NCBI GenBank assembly: GCA_033239125.1
Contig: BSWB01000005.1
Location: 143,402,494 to 143,466,493, forward strand
Length of the DNA: 64,000 nucleotides
Source of the DNA: Fagopyrum homotropicum
Lineage: Eukaryota; Streptophyta; Magnoliopsida; Caryophyllales; Polygonaceae
Reading direction: 5' to 3'
Under the pieces are notes generated by a model. The model made no database searches and had not been told where the DNA came from. It saw only the letters and a program-made list of their open reading frames with translations. Shown one piece after another: positions 48,653-59,882 of this stretch (position 1 is its first letter; the number at the start of each line of letters is the position of its first letter). The position numbers and the translations under genes are program-made.

Positions 48653-49442
48653 GACTGTTTGTTAACTATTGAGAAACACGAGTGTTAGTATGTTTTAAAA
48701 ACACTAAAGATCGTTTGGTTGACTAAACTAGTGTTTTTGTAGTGTTTGTAGGAGCAATAATGTTTTTTTTCATACAAAAAAAAACACTTCTATAGAAATA
48801 CAAACCGTGAATTTCATATCGTATTTCCAAAATATTACCAAAAACACTAAACGTAACCAGCAAATACGGGGTGTACGAGCCACCTCATAACTTCATAATA
48901 TGTCCCCCTAAGGAATACTCAATTTTGGACACTCACCACGTTAGTATTTCACCTATCATCCAAAATAACAAATATGATATGTTTCATTTCATTTGTTTTT
49001 TTTAAAAAAGCCCGACACTTTGATTATATCTGGAATGTAACTCAAGGTACAATGATACGAAAAGTGGGTCCAACAAATGAAATAATGTAAATATAAACAA
49101 TCAACGACAAAGTTTGATTGTTAGTCTTGTAATTAGGGTTTATAGTACCATATAACATAATCCTTTTAAAAAGATAGGCAAAAAGACCAAAATCTTACTG
49201 AATTAGCATCATATTCAGAACATAAATGACAAAAAGAAGCAGACAAATTAGTCAATATATTTTAATCCACGTTCCCAATACAACACTTTCTTCTCCTTCC
49301 TTTCTTTAACTTTTTTCACTCACATATTTTTCCTTAATTAAAGCAACATATACAGTAAATAATCCAAACTTCATTTTTTTTATAAAAGTTTTAAAATAAA
49401 TTCATTTATTGAAAATATTTATTTTAAATTTTTTTTCTAAAA
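48653..49442. other. intergenic sequence
   Basis: No gene. Near 48710-48860, GTTTGGTTGACTAAAC and later ACACTAAACGTAACC hint at another degraded inverted-repeat element, but the ends are unclear. Confidence 0.4.
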
Positions 49443-49918
49443 TCTATATATCTTACTAAACCAGAACCCACTTTGTCCACATGTCGCGTGTTAATGCTAG
49501 CCACATCAGCTTTTTTCCAATTTATTTACAATATTGCCACAAGATATTTACGAATTTGCCATAATATCTTTCATAATAAAAAATCATTAAAACTAATAAA
49601 CAGTCAACAAGCCAAATCATCTTTAATCTAATAAATTATCATGCCACATCAATTTTACTCAAATATTAATTAAAACAAAACATAATAAAAACACATCTAG
49701 ATTTTGTTGTTATAATTTTCAAAAAAATAATGTAGGCACATTTTAATTTACGAAAATTATTTTTTGAGTTAATTTTACAATTTCAAATTTTATATATCAT
49801 ATTTTATTTTCTTAATTTAAATTTTTGAAAATTTTGTTTTAAAATTTATTAATTTTAAACTTTTTATATATATATATTATTTAGATAAAACCCGCACAAG
49901 GTGCGGGCATTTAACTAG
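49443..49918 (+). mobile_element. non-autonomous Helitron
   Basis: 476 bp. The 5' end is TCTATATATCTTACTAAA after an A. The 3' end is CTAG followed by T. A hairpin CCCGCAC-AAG-GTGCGGG (49891-49907) sits seven bases before CTAG. A TC start, a CTRR end, a GC-rich hairpin about 10 bases upstream and insertion between A and T, without target duplication, are the Helitron marks. No Rep/helicase is present. Confidence 0.88.
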
Positions 49919-50270
49919 TTGTAGTATATATCATAAAGACCGTACTAGAAATTATCAGATATTAAAGTTAACTTCTTGGTTAAATCTACACTCTAAGACA
50001 GATTTCATCTTTGTTTATATTTTTTTTGGTGATTTTGTAGGTCCATTAAAAGTTATTAGTTATCCTATAAAGCAATCACCCTTAAAAAAAATGAAGACAT
50101 TTTGACTCAACAAATTTGGAACATCTCACCTAACATCAAAGCAAATATGTTTGATGGTGCCCACACGTTTCACATATTTATTACCATCTGTATTTAAAAT
50201 AGTCACGAGACTTTCCGTACATATGGGCCGGCCCATCGACATGAGCAGAAGCCCATTAGGCCCAATTTCC
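49919..50270. other. intergenic sequence
   Basis: Nothing recognisable. Confidence 0.5.
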
Positions 50271-50274
50271 CCAG

Positions 50275-50745
50275 TACAAGCTGATCATTGGCATGCTTAT
50301 ACAAGCCGACAGAGCTGATTGGCATGCTTATACAAGCCGAGCTCTGAACAAGCTGATTGGCATGCTTATACAAGTCGAACGAGCTGATTGGTAATTGACA
50401 TGCTTATACAAGCCGAGCTCTCAACGAGCTGATTGGCATGCTTATACAAGCCGAACGAGCTGATTGGTATGCTTCTGATTGGTAATTGACATGCTTATAC
50501 AAGTGATTGGTAATTGACATGCTTATACAAGTGATTGGTAATTGACATGCTTATACAAGTCGAGCTCTCAACGAGCTGATTGGCATGCTTATACAAGCCA
50601 AACGAGCTGATTGGTATGCTTCTGATTGGTAATTGACATGCTTATACAAGTCGAGCTCTCAACGAGCTGATTGCATGCTTATACAAGCCGAACGAGCTGA
50701 TTGGTATGCTTATACAAGCCGAACAAGCTGATCATTATTATTTAT
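50275..50745. repeat. minisatellite built on ATGCTTATACAAG
   Basis: The word ATGCTTATACAAG occurs 12 times, separated by variable linkers (CCGAACGAGCTGATTGGC, TCGAGCTCTCAACGAGCTG, TGATTGGTAATTGAC). Units are about 24-48 bases. Linker types alternate in an ordered way, pointing to expansion by block duplication. Confidence 0.92.
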
Positions 50746-51373
50746 TGGCATGCTCAAACTTAAAACCTAATTTCAAACGGGTTTTAAAATTTGTTCTATT
50801 CGTCTCGTTTAGAGAATGAAAAAATCCAGCCCAAACCCGAGTAACTCAGCTAATATACCAGCCTTATAATGTTTTTTAGCCAAACGAGTCACGTCTCAAT
50901 TTTGAACAAGTCCGAGTAGCTCGTCTCGTACTCTCACCCTATCCATAAGATACATTTCACAATGCCACGAGCCCATAGATAAAATTTCCCATTAATCAAA
51001 GGGGAAGTGTAAAAAATTCAAACAATCAAGAAAATCAACAAAAAAAAAAATCCACCATATTCGATGGTCGATTAGAGTTGAATATACTAATTGTTTTCTA
51101 TTATAACAAAAATATGCAATTTCACAGACAAACAGTTTATAAATGCCATGCTAAGCTGCAATTATCCGCCATACCAAGTCTAAAGAGCCTACAGAAGCCT
51201 CAATAAACAGGCCTTGTGAACTCACTAGCTGGTATAAAACTGAGGGAAAAAATAGAGAGAAGCTACAAAGAGAACTTACAGCTCAGGAAGAATGTTATTA
51301 GATCAGAAACCATCTCATTCGAGCTGTTGTGGCCCTGTGAAACAATATTCTATCGTCCATCTGAAACTGTGCC
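50746..51373. other. spacer and 3' untranslated region of the next gene
   Basis: AT-rich. The part next to 51374 is probably the 3' untranslated region of the acyltransferase gene. Confidence 0.45.
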
Positions 51374-53951
51374 TTACGTTTTAGTGATTGTTTTTGCAAA
51401 CCTTCTTAAATTCTCCATGGCAGCATGAATCTTATCAGATATGGTGGAGTAAAGACATCTCTGTGCTGCCTCATCAAGTCCGTCTGGTGAGATTCGAGGC
51501 CATCCGGTTTCATGAAATTGCAGATTCCGGGACGTTGATATTGCCATCTGCTTCAATTTAGGCATGTCAAATTCTATTGGCTCGCCAATTGCAATGTTGA
51601 TGCGCTTGTTCCATAATGGTACTGGAGGTTTTTTGCCAAACAAGTAATTCTCAGGCATGACCTGCATGGTAAAGACCATTTTAGGGTGAAGAATGGAAAA
51701 CAGCTGAATTTCCTTTGCTGAATTTTACAATATCCAAGAAAAATGTCTTTCTCATGTGTTATGCCCGTGAAGTTACCTCCTGTAGACCGTGATGGATAAT
51801 TGGCAGAACAATCGGGGTTATAGGTGCTCGGACAATAAGACTTGCAGTTCCCCATTTTAATCTTCTTATAGGAGCATCTTCTTGAGTCACTTTTCCCTCT
51901 GGAAAGGTATGCAGCTGCATATTAATAAGTACAAAAGACGTCAATTGCACAAATCAAATGAAAATAATAAATAGAAATGATGTCGCCACAATGAACAATT
52001 GAACATCGCTGCAAATTGACCGGGATTATGCTGAAGCTACAGCCTCCTTGTTCTTACAGGAAACTGGAATCCAATATCAAATTCCTTCAGAGTTCTTCAC
52101 GATGATCAGGATCTTAAATTTTACGAGGATTTGGAAAATAATGCTATGCCATTTTCTTGTGGAACAGCATGAGTTGACCAACTTCCTAGCCTAAAACACA
52201 AACAAAAAACAGAACTCTAAAAATTTTAATTCAGGTAAATGGTACAAAGGAATTACCCATTCCCCATAGCTCAAGCGCTCCAAAGCTTCATTCATGTGCT
52301 CTTGATAAATTCCACCTCCTCTAGTTATAGGTATGCATTTCCCTGTGAAGATACTCTTTCAGAATAGAGTCCACACTTCTGGCATGAAAAATCCGTTAAA
52401 ATGATTAACAATTACAGGCATACTGTAATCATATCTGTTTAAGCTACAACATTGAATTGTTTACTGCATAATACTAAAACAACAACATTGAAGCAGTTCA
52501 AAACAAGAGAAAAAATGGTTGCACAGCAAGAGACATATACAACTGCAGCATATCCATTTCTTTTGAAGTTAACAAGCCGATTTATAGCTCAAAAACTCAA
52601 GTTTAGAAAAATAGCTGGTATGGCACCCTCCTGATTAGTTCTTATATCACCTGACCCCATACATAAGTACGCAAAAAATGGACATAAATGCTCCCATAAT
52701 ATATATCAAATTTAGTGGAATAACAAAGAATACCTTGATCAACGAACATGATACTAAAAGGACTTGTATTACGTTGACAGATTAAAAATGTACTCCCTAA
52801 CTGCTCGATACACGAAATAGGCAACATAAGCAATAACATGCAAAAGTAAAGCGCAATCAATGATACCTAATCGAAAAAGGTAAGACAGCACTGGATTTTT
52901 GAAGCATATATCTTCAGCAGCAAGCACCCATCGACCCAATTTTGGATCTGTTACGGGAAAACCCTTGAATCCCCACATCACAGGATCATCTAATCTGAGG
53001 TGATGAACTGTGCATCAGACTGACAGGAATCCACCAACAGTTGCCAAGAAAAATACACTAAAAATATAAACATGTGCAGCAAATACAAATTTCTTTAGAT
53101 TTCCTTCTAAGGTGGGTAAGCTCCATTGTTAAAGCCAGAAAATATTCAAGTTTTCACTCCATTTGATTGAGAACGCACATGACCTTACAAAAGTTTCTCA
53201 TCTTCAAATCCGAGCTTATCAAATTACCATGATTTAGGTAAAATTGTATGTGTGAAGCTCAAAGCCATACATAATTGGAATCTTCAGAAGGTTCATACTT
53301 TCCCTCTTAGCATTAAGAAAACCTATAAGTACCCCACTCTTTTACATTTCAATTATATCAAAATCAGACTATAGTGGGATCATTTGGTTGAGCTTGTTGC
53401 ACTCACCCTCAAATTATCAAGATACACCCAAATAGCAACTCTATACCTAATTAATAAGTTACCCATGAGAGTACAAATGCATATATCAACCTCAAAGCCA
53501 GAAACAATTAGAATCTACAAGACTACAACAACATGGTTCGAAAAAACAATAGAAAACCCCCCACTACTCAGATCATCTGAACTTGTTGCACCCTCAATTA
53601 GTACTCGAGATATACCCAATTAACATATCTACACCCTATTGAGTTCTATATACTCTCCAAAGAACTATAATTTGCAATCAATCAACAACAAATCTGAAAA
53701 TTGTCCTAGCTCCATTAAATTGAGAGAGAAGGAGATAGATACGTGGACATGTGGTTGCTGACGGTGATGAGTGGGACGCCGGGAGCGCGAGATCGTAGGA
53801 GGCGGAGAAGAGTGTCGGAGTTGTGGACGGTGGTTGAGTTGAGAATGTTCGCCACCGCCTTCGCGAAAGCTCCGACGGCTGTGAATATCACTCTCCGGGG
53901 TATCCCTCCCATGTGATCGGCGCGTGCCGCCCACTCCATCGTCCTCCCCAT
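51374..53951 (-). CDS. Tafazzin-like N-acylphosphatidylethanolamine synthase
   Basis: Membrane-associated glycerophospholipid acyltransferase of the tafazzin family, closest by eye to Arabidopsis At1g78690, reported to acylate phosphatidylethanolamine. Five exons, 53951-53743, 52994-52867, 52342-52257, 51914-51777 and 51661-51374, give 282 residues. The catalytic HX4D motif (SNHMSTLDD) is split by intron 1. GKCIPITRGGG is acceptor block II, HTFPEGKV block III and PIVLPIIHHG block IV. The N-terminal MGRTMEWAARADHMGGIPR matches the family. Out-of-frame 5' sequence gives spurious longer frames starting at 54015. Confidence in the family is high, in the exact substrate moderate. Confidence 0.92.
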
Positions 53952-54456
53952 TCCTCCCGACTACGTCGTTTTCCCCCACCTTCCAGCCTCCACCGAACGA
54001 AATTCGATTCAACACTGAGAGCTTTCTACGTTGGATTGTTGTCCTTCAGTCAAATTGAACCGACAACTACCATTTCCCATAACAAAATAGACCAAATTGG
54101 AAGAAAATTACACAAACCACACTTAAAATTGTCAGGTTTCCACAAAATAACTCGATTAAACAAAATAACCCAGAAATAGAGTTTTTTTTCAAACATTCAC
54201 CCACCCTTACCAAAGTTGGCAATGTTTTCGTATAAAATAAATACCTAAGCTATGGGAGATTTTGTGTAATTTCAAACTATAAGGATGATTTGTGAAAAGT
54301 TGACTATTTAAAGGGTGACTTTGTGTAATATTACCCTAATTCAATCCACCCATATCAAACCGGGAGCCAGTATGAACCGGTCATTTTAACAAACACCGGA
54401 CCAGACCGGGTTCAATATTCAGAAGAAAAAAAACTCACTTTGTTCTTCTCTGGGAT

Positions 54457-56814
54457 TCACCAAAAATCTCTACAAGAACACGCGCCATCTTTGAAATGGT
54501 GAAAGCGGGTGGTATCTCTAACGATAATTTCTCTATCCACAAGCTTCGAAATGAACTTAATAGCCGAATGACAGTCATTACACACTCTTAAGTTCTTCAT
54601 AATCCTCAAAGTAGTCTTTTCTGGTGTACTAATCAGCCCAAATGCAATAGCCAGCTTTTCACTATGATGCCTTAAAATCTGTTCCTTAACCTCCTCATCA
54701 AGATCATGGAGCACAGATTGCGTATCAGGAACGAAACCCATCTTCTTAATCTCGTCCCAAATCTTCGCCATGGCGACATAGATTGCATCTCTTTGAGGAT
54801 GATGTCCGTCTTCAACTCCAAACACATGAACTTTGTTCTTGATTTGTAGCCAACTGAATCCTTGCTCTTTCTTTACACCTTTCTCTTTCATTCTTTTTCT
54901 GATCATTGCAGCCTCTTCCCATCTCCTGCACGACGAGTACAAGTTGGCAAGCGCCATGTAGGCCCCACTATTGCCAGGGTCAATCTCAAGAAGCTTCTCT
55001 CCCGCAAATCTTGCCACATCAGCATTCTTGTGGACCTTGCAAGCTGCTAAGAGTGACCCCCATGCTATAACATCTGGCTCGACATCCATCTGTGCTATGA
55101 AATCCCGCGCTTCTTGGAGTTGGCCAGCTCGTCCAAGAAGATCAATCATGCAAGCGTAATGACTTTGGGTTGGTTCAATTTTGTGTGAAGTCTTCATCAT
55201 GTTATAATAGCTCTTTCCTTTCTCAACAAACCCTACATGGATACAAGCTGAGAGCACACCAACATATGTTATGTGGTCTGGTTTGATTCCAAGATCCAAC
55301 ATTTTCTCAAACAATTCTATGGATTCTTCTCCAAGTCCATGCTGAGCTAAAGCTATGATCATGGAAGTCCAAGAAACTGCATCTTTTTTTGACTGAATAA
55401 GATCAAATACCCGTCTTGCATCTCGGATACTTCCAGACTTAGCATACATGTTGATCAGTGCATTGCCAACCGAAACTGATTTTGCTTCCCCCGATCTTAG
55501 AGCAACTCCATGGATTTGTCTTCCATGATCCAGTGAAGCCAAACCAGAAATGACGCTTAACGCAGCTGCTAATGTGTAGTTGTTCGGCTTTGGTCCATCT
55601 CTAATCATTAATCTGAATAACAACAATGCATCATTGTTCAACCCGTTTTGTACATAACCCACAATCATTGCTGTCCAGGTAACCACATCACGGTTCTTCA
55701 ACGAGTCAAAAATGTTCCTCGCGGGACTAATATCTCCCAGCTTGACATATCCTGCCAACAAAGCTGTAAATGCTATCATATTAAGATTGGATATACTTCT
55801 ACTCTCAATAATCATTTTAGCACTCTCAACTTCTCCACACTTAGAGTACATTGATATCAGGGCATTTTCCACTGCCCCGAAAACGTCAAACTGACTCGTG
55901 ATAATGTGGCTATGGATTTGCTTTCCAACCCTCAAGTTCTGTATATTAGCACAAGCAGACAATGCACTTGCCAACGTAAATCTATCAGGTATAATAGTAG
56001 AATCCTTCATCATTTGTGAGAATATATCAAGAGCCTCAACATCAAATCCATGTTGATTGTATCCCGTGACCATAGAATTCCATGAAACTATATCACGTTC
56101 ATCCATTTGTTCGAAAACATCAAGAGCAAGATCAACACAACCCGACTGCATATGCAATGAAATCAAAGCATTCCAGCTTGACACACTTCTCATTCTCATC
56201 CTATCAAATACAGTCCTAGCTCTAACTGAATCACCTGATTTCGTATACATATTAATCAAAGAATTCGCCACAGGGATATAACTACTAAACCCAAGTTTAA
56301 CTACAAAAACATGAACTTTCCTACCTATACCCAAACCTTCTAAAGCAGCACAGGACGCTAAAACGTTCGTGAATGTATACTGAGTAAGTGGACATCCATT
56401 CCAAACCATGTCCAAAAACGTTCTTATCGCTGTTCTACGACAACCCATCTTATTATAACCCGCAATCATTGCAGTCCAAGAAACAGAATCCGGGTGAGGA
56501 ATCATCTGAAATATATGTTTTGCAGAATCCATCATTCCTTCTTTTGAGTACCCAGATAGAATTGTGTTCCAAGAGCAAGTGTTTTTTGTAGGCATTTCGT
56601 CGAATAGTTTGTGGGCATCAAAGAGAGACCCAGATTTGACATAAAGAGTAATGAGATTGTTGAGGAGATAAAGGCTCAAATGGAAACCTGATTTGATGAT
56701 TTGAGCATGTATTGATCTTCCAGATAGTAAGTTGTTCATCTTCAGGCATCTTTGTAGGAGTGAAGCGTAGTGATCAGGAAGAGAAGAGGACGGTAGTGCG
56801 CCTGGTGTCTCCAT
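54457..56814 (-). CDS. PPR protein of the DYW class, At2g22070-like
   Basis: RNA-binding pentatricopeptide repeat protein of the PLS subclass with E, E+ and DYW domains. Such proteins direct C-to-U editing of organelle transcripts. A single uninterrupted exon of 785 residues. The PPR array (about residues 40-560) has typical NALISMYSKCGEVESA and VVTWTAMIVGYVQNG units. The E region (EPDVIAWGSLLAACKVH) follows, then the DYW deaminase-like domain with the HSEKLA zinc and catalytic box, CNDCH and the end CSCRDFW. The last three residues are DFW instead of DYW. Length and order match At2g22070. An obvious long transit peptide is not visible, so organelle targeting is unclear. Confidence 0.93.
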   Translation of the reverse strand: METPGALPSSSLPDHYASLLQRCLKMNNLLSGRSIHAQIIKSGFHLSLYLLNNLITLYVKSGSLFDAHKLFDEMPTKNTCSWNTILSGYSKEGMMDSAKHIFQMIPHPDSVSWTAMIAGYNKMGCRRTAIRTFLDMVWNGCPLTQYTFTNVLASCAALEGLGIGRKVHVFVVKLGFSSYIPVANSLINMYTKSGDSVRARTVFDRMRMRSVSSWNALISLHMQSGCVDLALDVFEQMDERDIVSWNSMVTGYNQHGFDVEALDIFSQMMKDSTIIPDRFTLASALSACANIQNLRVGKQIHSHIITSQFDVFGAVENALISMYSKCGEVESAKMIIESRSISNLNMIAFTALLAGYVKLGDISPARNIFDSLKNRDVVTWTAMIVGYVQNGLNNDALLLFRLMIRDGPKPNNYTLAAALSVISGLASLDHGRQIHGVALRSGEAKSVSVGNALINMYAKSGSIRDARRVFDLIQSKKDAVSWTSMIIALAQHGLGEESIELFEKMLDLGIKPDHITYVGVLSACIHVGFVEKGKSYYNMMKTSHKIEPTQSHYACMIDLLGRAGQLQEARDFIAQMDVEPDVIAWGSLLAACKVHKNADVARFAGEKLLEIDPGNSGAYMALANLYSSCRRWEEAAMIRKRMKEKGVKKEQGFSWLQIKNKVHVFGVEDGHHPQRDAIYVAMAKIWDEIKKMGFVPDTQSVLHDLDEEVKEQILRHHSEKLAIAFGLISTPEKTTLRIMKNLRVCNDCHSAIKFISKLVDREIIVRDTTRFHHFKDGACSCRDFW

Positions 56815-57404
56815 TGGTGACCAATCTGTGTTAAAGCTTTGTACTATGGATCCTAATGGGACAAGAGATGGAAGATGATTCCAGGTTGAATTTCCTACAT
56901 CCCTTCCCTTTTGCCCAAAGATGTCACGCTTCCCCCTCTAAAAATTTGAACAAAATTTTGAGGGAAGTTTGTAAAAACATACAGAGTACAGGTTTTTCTT
57001 ATAGTAAATTCACAAAACCACCCGCTAATTAATCTATATTTCACCTTATCACCTGCTAGAGTTGAAATTGAAAAAATCACATGCTAAATGACTTCTTCAC
57101 TTGCACATCACACTAATTTAGCAACTGTATCAATCGACCATAGAGAAAGCAATACTCGTAGAGTTACAAACTGCTGGCAGAGAAGCACTCATGCACCGAA
57201 ACCCTAATTTAGGAATGAATGTAAAGAATTAAGCTATCTCCTATGGCAAAGATCCAAGAGGAGAATAAAAAGCACCAAACAAATTTTACAACAGCAACTT
57301 ACAGAAACACTAATTTAGCAATAAATTACAGCGTTGCTAGCCACACATCAGCTTGGCTGTTATGGAAAGATTGACAGTAGAATATACACAAACAGTATGT
57401 TGCC
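56815..57404. other. spacer between the two PPR genes
   Basis: About 590 bp holding the upstream region of the DYW gene and the 3' untranslated region of the PPR5-like gene. No other gene seen. Confidence 0.55.
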
Positions 57405-59423
57405 TTATTGTGGATTAGTGGCAACCGGTTTCGCTGTTTTATCATCTTCTGTAGATTGTGGAGTAGCTTTCGAGGACCCAAATGCTCCTAAAGCTTCTAG
57501 GAAGAATCCCTTATTTGGGACAATGCCTTCTTGATCCATACGATTTAGTAGCTTCTGCAAAAGCTCCTTTAGATTAGCTTTAGTGTAAGCCTTGTATAAA
57601 AGCTTGTAAGTTGAAGAATCTGGTCTAAACCCGATACTGCTTGCGCTCTCAAGCAAATTATCAGCTTCAATCGGTAATCCATTCATGCAATAAACATCCA
57701 ACATAGCATTGAGAGTTGAAACCTTGAACTCCTTCCCAGGAACAACCATCTTGTCGAAAACCTGCCTGGCCCTTGACACATGATCACAAAACCCGTACAT
57801 AATAATCACACTTTCGTACGTGATATTGTTGGGTTTATATCCCATTTCTTTCAACCTCTCAAAAGCAAGTTCTGCTTTCTCTCTTAACCGCGCTTTACCA
57901 TAGTTTGTGATCATAGAATTGAATGTGGCTGGTGTCGGTCTGTCCTTGGAGCGTTGCAAGATCTTGAATACTTGCTCCATTTTTTCAAATTCTTGCTTTT
58001 TACCATACGCATCAATAAGCAGATTAAACGTGATTAAATCAGGCTTACATTGATTGGATTTCATACGGGCTAGCACAGATTCCATCTCTCTGATCATTCC
58101 GTTCTTCCCATAAGCATCCATCACACCATTGAATGTGAAAATGTCTGGGGAGATAATGCTTTCTTCGAGATCTTTGAATAAAGTGTTTACTTGTTCCACA
58201 TTACGTGCTTGAGCATAAGCTCTCAAGAGGATGTTGTAAGTCACAATATTTGGTTTGCACCTCTCTAGCCCCTTCATCTTATTAAAATACCCAAGAGCTT
58301 TGTCCAGTGCCTTGACTTTGTCTCGGGAATGAAGGTGGGCAGTTATGAGAGCATTGTAAACAGAAGTATCAGGCCGACACCCACTGCTGCGCATCTCAGA
58401 GAATAGCCACATCGCCATTCGTGTTTGACCCTTCCTTCCCATGACCGAAATAAGCTTCGAATATACACCATTGTCTGCTATATACCATCTTTGTTTTTGC
58501 ATCCATCTAAAGACCTAAAAATTAAAGTAAAATGGATGTGAAATATCAGCTAAATCAAACTATCTTGCAGAACTTGACAACTAGAAACTATTCATCCAAC
58601 ATAGAGAACAGCAAAATGGCCACAGAAATATAAATTTTTTGAAACAAACTCAAAACCTTAAAATCAAAGAAGCCTCAACGGTTTCCAGCTCCACCATCAT
58701 CGGAAACTTCAGAATCCTTAATATAACAGAAAGAATCAATAATAATAATAATAGCGATCAATTTGCAGCAAGTTAAAAAAACAGTAACGAGCTCATGAGC
58801 AACTCTATTACTACTTTCGAGAACATGATTCCAAACAATCTGTCTAAATTACACAAATTTGAATGTCATTAAAGCCATCTGGCAATCCCTATATATGATG
58901 TTTCGCTTGCTAGCAATTTATCAAACACCTGGCAGGCAAAGATTTACATTCCTAATCTATGCAAGTAAGTAGTAAAAAAAATCCCTCTTTCTACCATAAC
59001 AATGACGCAAAATTAAATTCCAAAGGCACCCAATCAGAGATAGAGGAGAAGGCAAACCTCGAGACATTGAAGCCACTTATCAGTCTTCCCGAGAACCTCA
59101 AACATGAGAAAACAATGTTCCATCCTGAGAACCGTAACATACTTGTTCAAAGTTGAAACCAACGGCTTCTTATCAGTGAAATTTCTTATGACAGAATCAA
59201 CGAGCTCCACCGTCTCCGCGTTATCGGATCTTGGACCCGATTTCTTCCGGGGACGGGCCGAAACGCAACTGATTTTCAAAACGGGCCTTCTCTGATACAC
59301 TCGTAGTAGACATGGGCGAACTGTGCTTTGAGAGTCTAGAGGAGGAGAAAGTGAGAGCTTGAAGCTGCAACATTTTGGGATTGGAGCAAGCTGATGAATT
59401 CCGGTGCACATGGTGGTCGCCAT
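57405..59423 (-). CDS. PPR5: Chloroplast PPR protein, PPR5/EMB2453-like
   Basis: P-class pentatricopeptide repeat protein. The maize PPR5 protein protects and helps splice the plastid trnG-UCC precursor, and Arabidopsis At4g39620 is needed for embryo development. Two exons, 59423-59058 and 58514-57405, separated by a 543-bp intron, give 491 residues. The N-terminus is rich in Ser, Arg and hydrophobic residues, as in a chloroplast transit peptide. The conserved pre-repeat region reads LECLVLMEVLG-like 'CFLMFEVLGKTDKWLQCLEV'. Repeats start near residue 135 (YIADNGVYSKLISVMGRKG) and run to about 455 (GIVPNKGFFLEALGAFGS). There is no E or DYW extension. Phase is zero at the intron. Confidence 0.92.
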
Positions 59424-59639
59424 TTTTTTTCCTAAGGTCTAAAACTTGTGAGCCTTTGGTGAGGAACAAAAAGAAAATTGTAAAATAAATATTACACAAA
59501 TCACCCATTACTTAAGGCCTTTCACTATACAACACTTTTTTATACTTGGCTTTATATATACAGTTATACACACAACTTCATAGAGAAAATATTATGTTAC
59601 TCTTAACATATAAACTAATCGATAATAGACTGACAGAAT

Positions 59640-59882
59640 GTGTAATTTGCAAGATGTTGTGCTGATTTTTAAAAACAGTCAATTATGTGGTACTTAAGCC
59701 TATAAACTAGTTTGTAAGGAAGTTCGTGTAATTTGCAAGTTGTTGGGGTGATTTTTTAAATAGTCAATTATGTGGTACTTAAGCCTATAAACTAGTTTGT
59801 AAGGAAGTTCGTGTAATTTGCAAGTTGTTGGGGGTGATTTTTTAAAATAGTCAATTATGTGGTACTGAAACCTATAAACTAA
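59640..59882. repeat. 85-86-bp tandem repeat, three copies
   Basis: Copies start at 59640, 59726 and 59811 with GTGTAATTTGCAAG and contain AGTCAATTATGTGGTACT. A diverged piece (TTTGTAAGG(T/A)AGTTCGTG, TTTGCAAGTTGTTG) resumes at about 61994-62100, to the right of the next element. Confidence 0.9.

Noticed and set aside
50275..50745. CRISPR-like array
   Set aside because: The spacers are themselves repeated variants, there are no cas genes, and the context is a plant chromosome; it is a minisatellite.
53665..54015. 116-codon frame overlapping the acyltransferase start
   Set aside because: It lies in a different frame, is Arg/His/Pro-rich in the way of shadow frames, and is incompatible with the MGRTMEWA exon.
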